Assembly: GCA_913062845.1 (NCBI GenBank)
Contig: CAJXVZ010000004.1
Coordinates: 1-64,000 of the forward strand
Direction of reading: 5' to 3'
Source of the DNA: an uncultured Psychroflexus sp.
GTDB taxonomy: Bacteria; Bacteroidota; Bacteroidia; Flavobacteriales; Flavobacteriaceae
Length of the DNA: 64,000 nucleotides
Of this stretch, positions 26,379-37,700 are shown one piece after another. Each line of letters starts with the position of its first letter. Positions within the stretch are counted from its first letter, which is position 1. Below the pieces are notes generated by a model that was not told where the DNA came from, searched no databases, and worked only from the letters and a program-made list of their open reading frames with translations. The translations under genes and the position numbers were made by a program.

Positions 26379-26673
26379 ATATTTGTTTATATTTGGTTAC
26401 CCGAACTGAGTAACTAGTATTAAGTATTTAGTAAAAAGTATAAGAAAAGACTAAGGAGAAAAGAAAATAGAGAAAAGACAAAAGAGGATCTTGAAACCAG
26501 ATGTTACCCTGCGATTTGCTACGATGCACTGAGCCCTGTCGAAGTGAGCTTGTCGAAGTGAGCGCAGTCGAAATGCTAAGTATAAACTAAAATCGAAAGG
26601 AACAAGAAACCTGAAACAAGAAACCACAAACAAGAAACAAGAAACCAAAAACTTTAAACAATAAACAAAAGAT
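26379..26673. repeat. 295-bp patchwork of short repeat families between recN and fabI
   Basis: Two families are seen. Positions 26527-26575 hold three GTCGAA-centred units (GTCGAAGTGAGC, twice, then CAGTCGAAATGC), a sequence type I know as common between genes in Bacteroidota. Positions 26600-26670 hold imperfect tandem copies of AACAAGAAACC-like units running up to the fabI start codon. No gene is visible; the fabI promoter must lie within or before them. Confidence 0.65.
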
Positions 26674-27486
26674 ATGTCATATAACTTACTTAAAGGAAAA
26701 AAGGGAATTATTTTCGGAGCATTGGATGATCAATCTATTGCCTGGAAAACAGCAGAAAGAGTTCATGAGGAAGGAGGAGAATTTGTTTTAACAAATGCAC
26801 CTATAGCCATGAGAATGGGTAGTATAAATCAATTGGCAGAAAAAACGAATTCAGAAATTATTCCTGCTGACGCAACTAATCTGGAAGATATTGAAAAACT
26901 TGTAGATAAAGCTCAGGAAATTTTGGGTGGTAAATTAGACTTTGTTCTACACTCTATAGGTATGTCTATAAATGTAAGGAAAGGAAAGCATTATACAGAT
27001 CAAAAATATGACTGGACACACAAGGGTCTTGACGTTTCCGCAATGTCATTTCATAAAGTTATGCAGGTGCTTTATAAAAAAGATGCCATGAATGAGTGGG
27101 GTAGTATTGTAGCATTAACATACATGGCAGCACAACGGGTGTTTCCGGATTATAATGATATGGCCGATAATAAAGCATATTTGGAATCTATAGCAAGAAG
27201 CTTTGGGTATCATTTCGGGAAGAACAAAAAAGTCAGGGTAAACACCATTTCACAATCTCCAACACCTACAACTGCTGGTAAAGGCGTCAAAGGTTTTGAT
27301 GGTTTTATAGCATATGCAGATAAAATGTCGCCTTTAGGAAATGCAACAGCTCAGGATTGTGCAGATTATACAGTCACATTATTTTCAGACCTGACTAAAA
27401 GAGTAACCCTTCAAAATTTATACAATGATGGCGGTTTTTCCAATATGGGTGTAAGTGAAGAGGTGATAGAAAATTTTACTTCCTAA
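26674..27486 (+). CDS. fabI: Enoyl-ACP reductase (NADH)
   Basis: The 270-aa short-chain dehydrogenase reduces trans-2-enoyl-ACP in the last step of each fatty acid elongation cycle. The FabI-type nucleotide motif GALDDQSIAW is at 15-24, and the active-site tyrosines Tyr150 and Tyr160 with Lys167 give the FabI pattern Y-x6-K. It is the target class of triclosan and related inhibitors. It stands alone, preceded by the short-repeat patchwork and followed by a strong terminator. Confidence 0.97.
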   Translation: MSYNLLKGKKGIIFGALDDQSIAWKTAERVHEEGGEFVLTNAPIAMRMGSINQLAEKTNSEIIPADATNLEDIEKLVDKAQEILGGKLDFVLHSIGMSINVRKGKHYTDQKYDWTHKGLDVSAMSFHKVMQVLYKKDAMNEWGSIVALTYMAAQRVFPDYNDMADNKAYLESIARSFGYHFGKNKKVRVNTISQSPTPTTAGKGVKGFDGFIAYADKMSPLGNATAQDCADYTVTLFSDLTKRVTLQNLYNDGGFSNMGVSEEVIENFTS

Positions 27487-27515
27487 ATAAACCATTATAA
27501 TTCAAGTTCTTAAAT

Positions 27516-27546
27516 CCCTGTGAAATATTTCACGGGGTTTTTTTTT
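27516..27546 (+). terminator. Terminator of fabI
   Basis: The stem CCCTGTGAAA/TTTCACGGGG (27516-27537, one T-G pair, 2-nt loop) is followed by nine T residues, 30 bp after the fabI stop codon. Confidence 0.9.
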
Positions 27547-27568
27547 GGTTAAAATTTAAATATTGTTG

Positions 27569-27596
27569 TTGCTTTCATAACATTTACATAAATTTA
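27569..27596 (+). promoter_or_regulatory. Probable promoter of the first giant T9SS protein
   Basis: TTG at 27569-27571 and TAAATTTA at 27589-27596 are 17 bp apart; the -7 box differs from TAnnTTTG only at the last base. The start codon is at 27623. Confidence 0.45.
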
Positions 27597-27622
27597 AACC
27601 GAAATTTAAAAAATTTTAACTT

Positions 27623-30600
27623 ATGAAGAAAATTTTACTTTTATGTGGTTTGTTGCTAACGAGTTGGCAAATCAGTGCACAATATTGTACGCCGGCAGCT
27701 CTGTCTAATGGCTGCGGATTTGGTGATGAAATAGATGGTTTTGAAATTCCAGGCGCAGCATTTAGTCATCTGGGGACAGGGTGCTCAAATAATAATTATG
27801 GCGACTTTTCGTCTGACCCAGCCTTGCAGATTGACCTACAACAGGGTGTTGCTTATGGTTTTCAAGTTACTCATAACTATAATTCACAGTGGGTGGCCAT
27901 ATGGATAGATTTTGATCAAGATGACACTTTTGATGATTCTGATCTTGTTTTTGCAAGTACCTCAGCTTCTGGTGGTACTTTTAATGCTCCTGATCCTACT
28001 TCGGGTAGTTTGACTATTCCGCTTACATCAACACAGGGCTTACACAGGATGAGAATTGTGAATAGTTTTGCATCTCTTCCGAATGATCCATGTAATCCTA
28101 CTAATTCAACTTATGGTGAAACGCATGATTATACTGTAAATATTTTGCCTCCACCACCTTGCACGTCACCGACGAGTATAACATTATCCTCAGTACAGGC
28201 GCAAACAGCAGACTTTACATGGGATGATGTGCCCAATGCTGTCAATGGATACGAATGGGAAGTTTATATACAGGGAGACGATCCATCTGTTGATACAGCA
28301 GTTTCTACTGGAACTTTTCCATCAGGGACAACTTCCGGGCAGGTAACCGCTATTAGTGCTTCAACGGATTATGATTTTTATATGAGATCAGATTGTGGTG
28401 CTACAGATGGCTTGAGTGATTTTGCCGGTCCTTTTAGTTTTACAACACCATGTGATGTTTTTCCGGCACCATTTGTTGAAAATTTTGACGGCACAACCAT
28501 ACCAAATTGTTGGTCACAGTCAGCAACTACTTCAACTACAGGTGCATGGATATTCGGAGGTGCAGGAACAAACTCTGTTCAATGTTCTTCTGCAACAGAC
28601 CATACCGGTAATGGTGGTAATTACGCATGGATGGATCAGTCTGGTACAGATGTTGGCGTTATCCTTGAATTACCACAAGTTGATATTTCTGTATTGACGG
28701 TACCTTATTTACAATTTTATCACTTTTTGTGTACGACAGGTTATTCTCCTGCAAATGAAACTTATATAGAAGCTTTTGATGGTTCTTCCTGGAATCAGGT
28801 AGGTCTTATAAATTCAGGCGACGCAACATGGCAAAAGTTTGGATTTGATCTTAGTGGTTTTGTGTTCAATACAAATTTGGTACAGATCAGGTTCAGAGCA
28901 GAATCCGGTGGAAGTACAGATGACTTTTGGGGAGATAATGCTTTAGATGATATTACGATTGATGAAGCTCCAACTTGTATCTCACCGGCAAATTTTGCTG
29001 TAAACAATATTTCATTTGATTCAGTTGACCTGGTATGGGATAATGTTTCAAATGCCTCAAATGGATATATTTGGGAAGTATATGTGGCTGGTGATGATCC
29101 TGCTACAGCTACTCCGGTCTCGACCGGAACATTTGCTTCAGGTGACACGCAAGGAATTGCGGATGGTTTAACGCCAGAAACGGATTATGATGTGTACTTA
29201 GTTGCAGATTGTGGTGCAACAGACGGATTAAGTGAAGCCGCCGGACCATTGATTTTCACGACGACTGAACTCTGTAGTTTACCACTTACATTTGATGTTT
29301 CGAATGTTTTACCTGACTCTGCAGAATTATCCTGGAGTAGTGTTGCAAATGCTCAAAATGGTTATAACTGGGCTGTTTTCAATGCAGGAGATGATCCTGC
29401 CACAGCTACGCCAGTAGCTTCAGGCACAGCCGCCAGTACTGATACTTCAGCAATAGTTACAGGTCTGTCCAGTAATACAAGTTATGAAGCTTATATTACC
29501 ACAGACTGTGGTGCAGATGGTACGAGCGATCAGTCTTCTGCAGTCGCCTTTGATACACCTTGTTCAATTTTTGTTGCGCCATACGCTAATGGTTTTGAAA
29601 ATATGACAGTAACATCAAATTTCAATGGAGATGACTGCTGGTCAGAAAATTCGCCCGGTACCTTCGGCTGGGATGTGTCTGGTTCTGATACGCCTTCTAC
29701 AGGTACAGGGCCAAATTCCGCTTTTAATGGTTCGAATTTCCTATTTACAGAAGCCTCTTCAGGCGTTCAGGGAGACGAAGCATTGCTGGTTTCGCCACTG
29801 ATTGATATGAGTGCTTTAACTGATCCTGCACTTTCATTCTGGTACCATATGCATGGTGCAGATATGGGAGACTTAAACATAGATGTTGACGCCGGCTCAG
29901 GATTTGATTTGGCAGTTTCAACCATATCAGGAGAGCAGCAGCCTAACCAGGGGGACGCCTGGATTCAGCATTTTGTCGATCTTTCAGCCTATGCAGGACA
30001 AACTGTTACCATAAGATTCAGAGGGGTCAGAGGACCAGGATTTGCAAGCGATATTTCAATAGACGATGTTTTGGTAGACGAAGCACCTTCTTGTTTTGTG
30101 CCTTTAAACTTAATAGCTTCGAACCCATCATTAGATGGTGCTGATATTACATGGGATCCGGTCGCTAATGCTACTGCCGGATACATATGGTCAGTTTTCA
30201 ATTTTGGCGATGACCCTGCAGTTGATTCACCGGTACTAACCGGAAATGTTGCAGCCGGTGTAACTTCCACAACCATAACAGGCTTAAATTCTTCAACCAT
30301 ATATGACGTTTATATTCAGGCAGATTGTGGTGCAACAGATGGTTTAAGTGATTTTTCTGTCGGCGCTACTTTTCAGACGCTTTGTGATGTTTTTGTAGCA
30401 CCGTATTTTGAAGATTTTTCAGCATTTCAGGTCACAACAAATTTTGTTGAAGAGGGTTGCTGGGAACAAGTTTCGACCGGAACTTTTGCATGGGATGTCT
30501 CTACAGGCGGAACACCTTCGACATCCACAGGTCCGGATTCAGCAATTTTTGGGGATAATTATATTTTTACTGAAGCTTCCTCAGGAGCACAAGGTGATGA

Positions 30601-33600
30601 GGCTATTGTGTTAACTCCGGAAATAGATCTGTCTGGTCTTACAACACCTGCATTGACCTTCTGGTATCACATGCATGGTGATGATATGGGGACTTTACAC
30701 GTAGATGTTGATGATGGTACAAATTTGGATCTATCGGTCTTTTCAATCACAGGTGAACAGCAAACAGATAATTCTGATCCTTGGTTAGAACAATTGGTAG
30801 ATCTTTCTGCTTACGCTGGTCAAACAATACAGGTAAGATTCAGAGGAGAAAGAGGTCCAGGGTTCAACAGTGATATAGCATTGGATGGGGTTAGATTTGA
30901 CGAAGCACCATCTTGTTTTACCCCGGTTAACTTATCTGTTTCTAATATAACAGAGACTACTGCAGATTTTTCCTGGGATGCTGAGGCTACAGCTACAGAT
31001 GGTTATAATTGGTTTGTATTCAATGCCGGAGACGATCCTGATGTGGATACACCGATCGCTTCTGGTTCTGTTGCATCTGGCGTCAATAATGTGACAATTT
31101 CAAACCTGCCGAGTTCTTCATTTTTAGTTTTCTACGTTCAATCAGACTGTGGAACAAGCGGTACGAGTTTCCTTTCAGTACCATTGGCCTTTGAAACTTT
31201 ATGTGATGTTTTTCCAACGCCTTATTTTGAGGATTTCTCAAACTTCCCTGTTACAACTAATTTTGTAGAGGAAGGTTGTTGGGTAGAAACATCACCAGGT
31301 ACCTTTGCCTGGGATATTACTTCTGGAGGTACACCATCTACAGGAACAGGACCTACCAGTGCGCAGTTTGGATCTAATTATATTTTCACAGAATCTTCTA
31401 GTGGTTTTCTTGGAGATGAGGCTATTGTTCTGACGCCTGAAGTTGATCTTACAAATTTAAATGCTCCGGCTTTATCTTTCTGGTATCATATGTTTGGTGG
31501 GGATATGGGAACATTACATGTTGATATAGATGACGGTACAAATCTGGATTTATCTGTATTCTCAATTTCAGGTCAACAGCAATCTGCTCAGGGCGATGAC
31601 TTTATAGAGCAGTTTATTGATCTTTCTGCCTATGCAGGACAAATTATTCAGGTAAGGTTCAGAGTTGAAAGAGGAGATGGCTTCACAAGTGATGTGGCTA
31701 TTGATGGTGTAAGATTTGATGAAGCACCTCCATGTTTAAAGCCAACAGGATTAACTCTGGTAGAAGCTTTCTTTGATTCAGCTGAGGTTTCCTGGTCTCC
31801 GGTCGGAAATGCCACAAATGGTTACATTTGGGCAGTTTTCAACCAAGGAGATGATCCTGCAACAGCTACGCCGGTGTCCACGGGAACATTCCCGGCTGGT
31901 TCTACACAGGGAGTGGTTACAGGGCTTTCACCAGAAACGGATTACGATATCTATATTGAATCTGATTGTGGAACTGATGGTACTAGTGGCTTTACTTTAC
32001 CTATAAGCATAACAACTACACCTGTCTGTAGTGTTCCTGCTACTTTTGAAGTGTCCAATATTTTACCAGATTCAGTTGTGCTGTCATGGAGTACAATTCC
32101 AAATGCCTCCAATGGATATATTTGGTCCGTATTTAATGCAGGAGACGATCCGGCAACCGCAACTCCGGTTGCTACAGGTACAGCAGGAGCTTCAGATACT
32201 TCGGCTACAGTTACAGGACTTTCACCAGAGTCAGATTACGAAGCTTACATTATTACAGATTGTGGAGCTGCGGATGGCCAAAGCGACCTTTCAGCTGCTG
32301 TACCATTCAGTACACCTTGTGTTATTTTTGTAGCCCCGTATTTTAATGACTTTGAAAATTTTGCGGCAACAACTTCATTAGATGAAGATGATTGTTGGAT
32401 TGAGGAGTCACCTGGAGCATTTGGCTGGGATATATCAGATGACGATACACCATCAACTGCTACCGGACCTACAGTAGCTTTTAGCGGAACAAATTTTGCT
32501 TTCACTGAAGCTTCTAGTGGTGGACAAGGCGATGAGGCACTTTTAGTATCGCCTTTAATTGATGTAAGTGCATTAACCAGTCCTGCTTTATCATTCTGGT
32601 ACCATATGCATGGTGCCGATATGGGTACACTAAATGTTGATATCGATGACGGATCCGGCTATGATTTAGCTGTATTTTCATTATCTGGTCAGCAACAGCC
32701 TGTACAGACCGATGCATGGATTCAGCAATTTGTTGATTTATCTGCTTACGCAGGCCAAATAATAACAGTAAGATTCAGAGGAGAGCGTGGTTCTAGTTTT
32801 GAAAGTGACATGGCTATTGATGATGTAAGTGTAGATGAAGCGCCGGCATGTCTTACGCCAACTGGTCTGGCAACGTCCAATATCACCACTAATGGTGTTG
32901 ATATTTCATGGAGTCCTGTCGGTAATGCTACAGCGGGTTACAATTGGCTTGTATTTTTGGCAGGAGCAGACCCTGATGTAGATACTCCTGTTGCCACTGG
33001 CAATGTTGGAGCTGGTATGACAACGGCGACTATAACAGGTCTTAACCCGGCAACACTTTATGATGTTTACATTCAGTCTGACTGTGGATCTACAGATGGT
33101 CTTAGTGACCTTTCACCACCTAGTAGTTTCCAAACATTATGTGCAACTGTTCCTGCACCTTACTTTAATGATTTTGAAACATTTACACCAACAACAACTT
33201 TTGTAGAGCAACAATGTTTTGTAGAAGCATCATCCGGGGCTTTTGCCTGGGATGTGTCAGGTGATGATACGCCTTCTATTGGCACAGGTCCAAATCAGGC
33301 TCAAAGTGGAACAAATTTCTTATTTACAGAAGCTTCAAGTGGTAATCAGGGTGATGAAGCACTTCTGGAAATGCCAAGCATAGATTTATCAACACTTGGT
33401 ACACCTGCGCTATCATTCTGGTATCATATGCATGGTGGAGATATGGGAACGTTGTTTGTAGATGTGGATGCAGGTTCTGGCTATGACTTGAGCGTGTTTA
33501 CCCTTAGTGGAGAGCAGCAAGCTAATCAGGATGACGCTTGGGTTGAAGTGTTTGTGGATCTTAGTGCATACGCTGGTCAGGTTGTCACGATCAGATTCAG

Positions 33601-34561
33601 AGGAGAAAGAGGGCCTGGATTGGAAAGTGATATGTCAATAGACGATGTGAGTGTTGATGAAGCACCTACGTGTTTTGATCCCCTTGCTCTAAGTGTGTTA
33701 TCTGTAACGGATGTTACAGCCGATCTTACCTGGACACCTGGTTCTAATGAAACTGTTTTCGACGTAGAAATAGTCATCTCTGGTAATGCTCCTACGGGTG
33801 TTCCAACTTTTGAGGATGTTTCATTGCCATTTACTGCAACAGGCTTAACGCCTGAGACCAGCTATGAGTTCTATGTCAGAGCAGACTGTGGATCTGGTGA
33901 TGTAAGTGACTGGGTAGGACCAGGAAGTTTTACAACTTCATTCTCGCCAGTTACAGTCATTGTTAATGATCCTGCAATAAATGAAACTTACTGTTATGAT
34001 AATAACGAAGTTAAAGAGTGGCTGTTTACTTCATCTGATGGCACAACACCGGTTGAAATTGATTTCAACGCTGGTCAAATAGAATCTGATCCCGATGCCG
34101 ACGACAGATTCAGAGTTTTTGATGGCTTTGATACTTCTGCCCCTGTGCTTTTCGATTCAGATGTTGATGGTACTGATCTTGCCGGGGTACAACTCATTGC
34201 CAATTCAGGCACAGCTTACATGATTTTAGAATCCGGTATTTTTGGGTCTTGTCAGGGTGGTGTCGAATCCCTCGATGCGTTTGACTTTGATGTTTTTGCA
34301 GGTACCTTTATCAGCACAAGCGCTTTTTCATCAGAGAGTTTCACATACTATCCAAGCCCGGTAAAATCAATTTTGAATATTGAGTCTTCAAACAACATAG
34401 ATTCTGTTCAGATATACGACATGTTGGGTAGAGAAGTATTAAATGGTAACTATAGTAATTCTAATATTGAAATGAATGTTCAGGGATTAAGTTCCGGAAC
34501 TTATATTATGAAAGTAACTATAGGTGACTCATCTCAAAACTTCAGAATAATCAAGGAGTAG
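27623..34561 (+). CDS. Giant modular T9SS surface protein (GEVED, fibronectin III and MAM-like domains)
   Basis: The 2312-aa protein has a signal peptide ending SAQ at residue 19, so it is exported by Sec and then by the type IX secretion system. A GEVED domain covers about 20-178. Nine fibronectin type III domains begin near residues 180, 451, 551, 824, 1097, 1370, 1468, 1743 and 2017, each opening with Cys-x-x-Pro and ending with an SDCG loop. Six MAM/jelly-roll domains begin near 277, 647, 921, 1194, 1566 and 1840, with repeated SFWYHMHG and DLSAYAGQ strings. A CUB-like domain lies at about 2110-2230, and a type A sorting domain (SPVKSILNIES, GTYIMKV, FRIIKE) closes it. It is probably a surface adhesin or matrix protein; no enzyme domain is seen. 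The repeats arose by tandem duplication. Confidence 0.93.
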   Translation: MKKILLLCGLLLTSWQISAQYCTPAALSNGCGFGDEIDGFEIPGAAFSHLGTGCSNNNYGDFSSDPALQIDLQQGVAYGFQVTHNYNSQWVAIWIDFDQDDTFDDSDLVFASTSASGGTFNAPDPTSGSLTIPLTSTQGLHRMRIVNSFASLPNDPCNPTNSTYGETHDYTVNILPPPPCTSPTSITLSSVQAQTADFTWDDVPNAVNGYEWEVYIQGDDPSVDTAVSTGTFPSGTTSGQVTAISASTDYDFYMRSDCGATDGLSDFAGPFSFTTPCDVFPAPFVENFDGTTIPNCWSQSATTSTTGAWIFGGAGTNSVQCSSATDHTGNGGNYAWMDQSGTDVGVILELPQVDISVLTVPYLQFYHFLCTTGYSPANETYIEAFDGSSWNQVGLINSGDATWQKFGFDLSGFVFNTNLVQIRFRAESGGSTDDFWGDNALDDITIDEAPTCISPANFAVNNISFDSVDLVWDNVSNASNGYIWEVYVAGDDPATATPVSTGTFASGDTQGIADGLTPETDYDVYLVADCGATDGLSEAAGPLIFTTTELCSLPLTFDVSNVLPDSAELSWSSVANAQNGYNWAVFNAGDDPATATPVASGTAASTDTSAIVTGLSSNTSYEAYITTDCGADGTSDQSSAVAFDTPCSIFVAPYANGFENMTVTSNFNGDDCWSENSPGTFGWDVSGSDTPSTGTGPNSAFNGSNFLFTEASSGVQGDEALLVSPLIDMSALTDPALSFWYHMHGADMGDLNIDVDAGSGFDLAVSTISGEQQPNQGDAWIQHFVDLSAYAGQTVTIRFRGVRGPGFASDISIDDVLVDEAPSCFVPLNLIASNPSLDGADITWDPVANATAGYIWSVFNFGDDPAVDSPVLTGNVAAGVTSTTITGLNSSTIYDVYIQADCGATDGLSDFSVGATFQTLCDVFVAPYFEDFSAFQVTTNFVEEGCWEQVSTGTFAWDVSTGGTPSTSTGPDSAIFGDNYIFTEASSGAQGDEAIVLTPEIDLSGLTTPALTFWYHMHGDDMGTLHVDVDDGTNLDLSVFSITGEQQTDNSDPWLEQLVDLSAYAGQTIQVRFRGERGPGFNSDIALDGVRFDEAPSCFTPVNLSVSNITETTADFSWDAEATATDGYNWFVFNAGDDPDVDTPIASGSVASGVNNVTISNLPSSSFLVFYVQSDCGTSGTSFLSVPLAFETLCDVFPTPYFEDFSNFPVTTNFVEEGCWVETSPGTFAWDITSGGTPSTGTGPTSAQFGSNYIFTESSSGFLGDEAIVLTPEVDLTNLNAPALSFWYHMFGGDMGTLHVDIDDGTNLDLSVFSISGQQQSAQGDDFIEQFIDLSAYAGQIIQVRFRVERGDGFTSDVAIDGVRFDEAPPCLKPTGLTLVEAFFDSAEVSWSPVGNATNGYIWAVFNQGDDPATATPVSTGTFPAGSTQGVVTGLSPETDYDIYIESDCGTDGTSGFTLPISITTTPVCSVPATFEVSNILPDSVVLSWSTIPNASNGYIWSVFNAGDDPATATPVATGTAGASDTSATVTGLSPESDYEAYIITDCGAADGQSDLSAAVPFSTPCVIFVAPYFNDFENFAATTSLDEDDCWIEESPGAFGWDISDDDTPSTATGPTVAFSGTNFAFTEASSGGQGDEALLVSPLIDVSALTSPALSFWYHMHGADMGTLNVDIDDGSGYDLAVFSLSGQQQPVQTDAWIQQFVDLSAYAGQIITVRFRGERGSSFESDMAIDDVSVDEAPACLTPTGLATSNITTNGVDISWSPVGNATAGYNWLVFLAGADPDVDTPVATGNVGAGMTTATITGLNPATLYDVYIQSDCGSTDGLSDLSPPSSFQTLCATVPAPYFNDFETFTPTTTFVEQQCFVEASSGAFAWDVSGDDTPSIGTGPNQAQSGTNFLFTEASSGNQGDEALLEMPSIDLSTLGTPALSFWYHMHGGDMGTLFVDVDAGSGYDLSVFTLSGEQQANQDDAWVEVFVDLSAYAGQVVTIRFRGERGPGLESDMSIDDVSVDEAPTCFDPLALSVLSVTDVTADLTWTPGSNETVFDVEIVISGNAPTGVPTFEDVSLPFTATGLTPETSYEFYVRADCGSGDVSDWVGPGSFTTSFSPVTVIVNDPAINETYCYDNNEVKEWLFTSSDGTTPVEIDFNAGQIESDPDADDRFRVFDGFDTSAPVLFDSDVDGTDLAGVQLIANSGTAYMILESGIFGSCQGGVESLDAFDFDVFAGTFISTSAFSSESFTYYPSPVKSILNIESSNNIDSVQIYDMLGREVLNGNYSNSNIEMNVQGLSSGTYIMKVTIGDSSQNFRIIKE

Positions 34562-34586
34562 AATCCTGATTTGATTTATAAGTAAA

Positions 34587-34617
34587 AGTCCTGAAGATTT
34601 TTCTTCAGGACTTTTTT
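34587..34617 (+). terminator. Terminator after first giant T9SS protein
   Basis: AAGTCCTGAAG (34587-34597) pairs with CTTCAGGACTT (34603-34613) and is followed by a T-run. It shows that the two giant genes are separate transcripts. Confidence 0.9.
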
Positions 34618-34727
34618 AGTTTATAACCAGGAATAAAGATTATCACCTTAGAAATGTTGATAAAAGTAATTAGAATTATAGTTAAACCTTATGTTAAGTA
34701 TTTCCTTTTAGTTTTAATAAAATTTTA

Positions 34728-34735
34728 TATATTTG
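34728..34735 (+). promoter_or_regulatory. -7 promoter box of second giant T9SS protein
   Basis: TATATTTG fits TAnnTTTG exactly, 27 bp before the start codon. No clear TTG is seen at the -33 position. Confidence 0.6.
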
Positions 34736-34762
34736 AGTGCATTTTAATTTAAACATAATTTT

Positions 34763-37700
34763 ATGAAAAAAATTACATTATTGATTACTTTCATTTTTGC
34801 ATTTTCATGGCTTGGGAATGCACAAGTGTTAGTATCTGAGGATTTTGATTCTGGCACACCCGCCGGGTGGACAGATTCTTACGCTAATACAAGTACTGTA
34901 GCTTGTTCAGGGAATTCTGAACGAGATAATTTGTGGTCTTTTAGTTCAACAGGTGATTTAACATCGCCAAATTATGCTGCCGGTTCAAACGGCACAGATT
35001 TAACTGTAAGTTTCGACTACAAAATTGTAGAGTATGACTCTAGTAATCCAATTGTTCCACAAGGCCCAGGCTGGGGAACAGCAGAGCTTCAGTACTCTAC
35101 GGATGATGGAGCCAATTGGACGACCATTCTTACCATAGATGATGGTAATCATACTGCATCTGCCGATTGTACAAATATCTCGGCGGTTATACCTGCAGCA
35201 GATTTGCCGGATGGATCAGATGTTAAATTAAGAGTAAGCAATACCTGGGCATCAGGTGATTATTATTTTTATATTGATAATTTCGAAGCTAATCAGCAAA
35301 TAAGTTGTGTATTACCTGTTGCAACGACCACTGTTGTTGAAGATTGTGCAAATTCAGAATACTCCGTTGAGGTTGATGTTACGGATTTAGGAGATGCTAC
35401 AGAACTGACTTTAACAAATGATATCGGATTGCCTGCACAGTCAATAACTTCTACCGGTGTAGTTACTTTTGGGCCTGTTGCTTCAGGTCAGGCGGTTGTT
35501 TTAGAGCTAACCCACGATACAGACTCTGACTGTGATCTTAGTTTAGGTTCTGTTTCTTTTACTTGTCCACCAGTGAATGATAATTGTGAAGGTGCTTTGC
35601 CGCTTTCAGTTACAACAGATAACACTACTTTTACTGCTTTTGCTACAGATTTCGCAACAGGAAGTGCTTTAGAGCAGGTATCCTGTGATGATATTGGTAC
35701 AAATCTAGGTGTATGGTATACTTTTACAGCGCCATCTGAACAACTTGAATTTTTACAAGGATCTGATGGAGATCCTGGAATAGCTATTTTTGAGGGTCCT
35801 GATTGCAGTAATCTAACTGAGATCACGACCGGATGTACTAATAATGATGATGGCACCATAACTGGTCTGACAGTTGGTAATGATTACTATGCTATGGTCT
35901 TTACAGATTCATCTCAGGATTTAGCGAACTTTGTTCTTTATTATATAGAATGTCCTGCACCGACAAATTTAACCGTTAGTAACATCACAACTTCAAGCGC
36001 AGATTTATCCTGGACTGCTGGTGATGCGGAAACAGAATGGGAGGTTCTTTGGGGACCAGCAGGTTTTGACCCTTCAACTGAGGGTACACTTGTAAGTGAC
36101 GACGATGGTACTTTGGGTGTGACGCTTTCAGGCTTGACTGAAAACACACCTTATGATTACTATGTAAAATCAATTTGTAGCTCTTCTTCCAGCAGTGATT
36201 TCGAAGGGCCTTTTGCATTTACGACCAGCTGTGAGGCTTTTGTAGCGCCTTTTAATGAAGACTTTAGTAGTTTGGCTTTGCCTAACTGTTGGTCTCAGGG
36301 TGCTGCTAATCAAAAGGATTGGGAATTTGATGACAGTACATCCGGAACTAATATTGGTGATGACGGTACTGTAAATTCTACTTCTGCCAGTGGTGGTGGC
36401 TTTGCATGGTTGGATGATTCTTCGCCACATGAATTAGATACCCGACTTGAATCACCTTTTATTGATGTTTCAGGTCTTACTGTTCCTGCACTTAGTTTTT
36501 ACTACATTAGTAACAACCAAGGAGATCTGAATGTTGACTTTAGAGTTGAAGTTTGGGACGGAGCAGCCTGGAACCAGGTATTCTTTAGTAACCAAAATAC
36601 ACCAAATGGAGAGTGGAGCGAGACATTTGTTGATTTATCTACGCTTACTATAACTGGAAATATTAAACTGGCATTTATCATTGACGAAAACAGTGAAACT
36701 GATTTCAATGACGATATTGCACTTGATGATGTGACTGTTGATGAATTACCTAGTTGTATATCTCCCGCAGGTTTAACAGCATCAAACATAGGTTTAAATT
36801 CTGCTGACATCTCTTGGGATAATGTGTCTACAGCAACCGATGGTTATATCTGGAGTCTTTATCTGGCCGGAGCTGACCCTGATGTTGATTCACCTGAAGA
36901 TAGCGGAACAACAGCTGCTGGTATAGAAACGGTTAGTTTTAACGCTTTGGTAGAAGGTACAGATTACGAATTTTATGTAGAATCTGATTGTGGTGCTGAT
37001 GGTACAAGTGGATTATCTGCCGCTTTAGCATTTTCTACACTTACTCCCGGTTTAGATTGTTCAACACCAATAACTGCGACTGTTGCACCGGCCGGAGATA
37101 CTACTCAGCCTATTATATTTGATACTACAGATGTCCCTGATATGTCAAGTGTGCCAAGTTGTGAAGGTTTTGATTCTACTGAACAAGGATTTTGGTACGA
37201 ATTTACCACCAACGCTACTGATGGTGTTGCATTGAACCTTCTTTTAGGAGATGCAGGAGATTTAGAAGGAGCTGTATACGACGCCTGTGGAGGTACTGAA
37301 CTATTATGTTTTGCAGATGGCGGTTCAGTTGACTTTTCTTCTGAAGTTTTAGTGACAGGTCTTATGCCAAATACAACATATATTCTTCAGGTTTATACAG
37401 AAACTTTTTCTGAGGGTGCGTTTGAACTTGCTATAACAGACTTACCGGCATGTACCCAACCTGTTAATTTAAGTGCTTCGAATCTACTTTCTGATAGCGC
37501 AACATTAAATTGGGATGATGTAGCCAATGCCACTAATGGTTTCCAATGGATTGTTTATACTTCCCCAAGTGATCCATCAGTTGATACTGAGGCTGCTTCT
37601 GGAACAGTTGGAGCTGGTGTGACAACTGCTGATGTAATTGGTTTAATGCCAGCAACAGATTATGATTTTTACGTATTGTCAGATTGTGATGCTGATGGTC

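Noticed and set aside
26451..26648. Possible 65-aa minus-strand gene in the recN-fabI spacer
   Set aside because: It translates the dispersed short repeats, has low-complexity Phe/Ser composition and no start context; not a real gene.
28795..29148. Antisense open frame of 117 codons in the first giant gene
   Set aside because: Caused by codon bias and repetition of the sense strand; similar antisense frames recur at each repeat unit and none has coding features.
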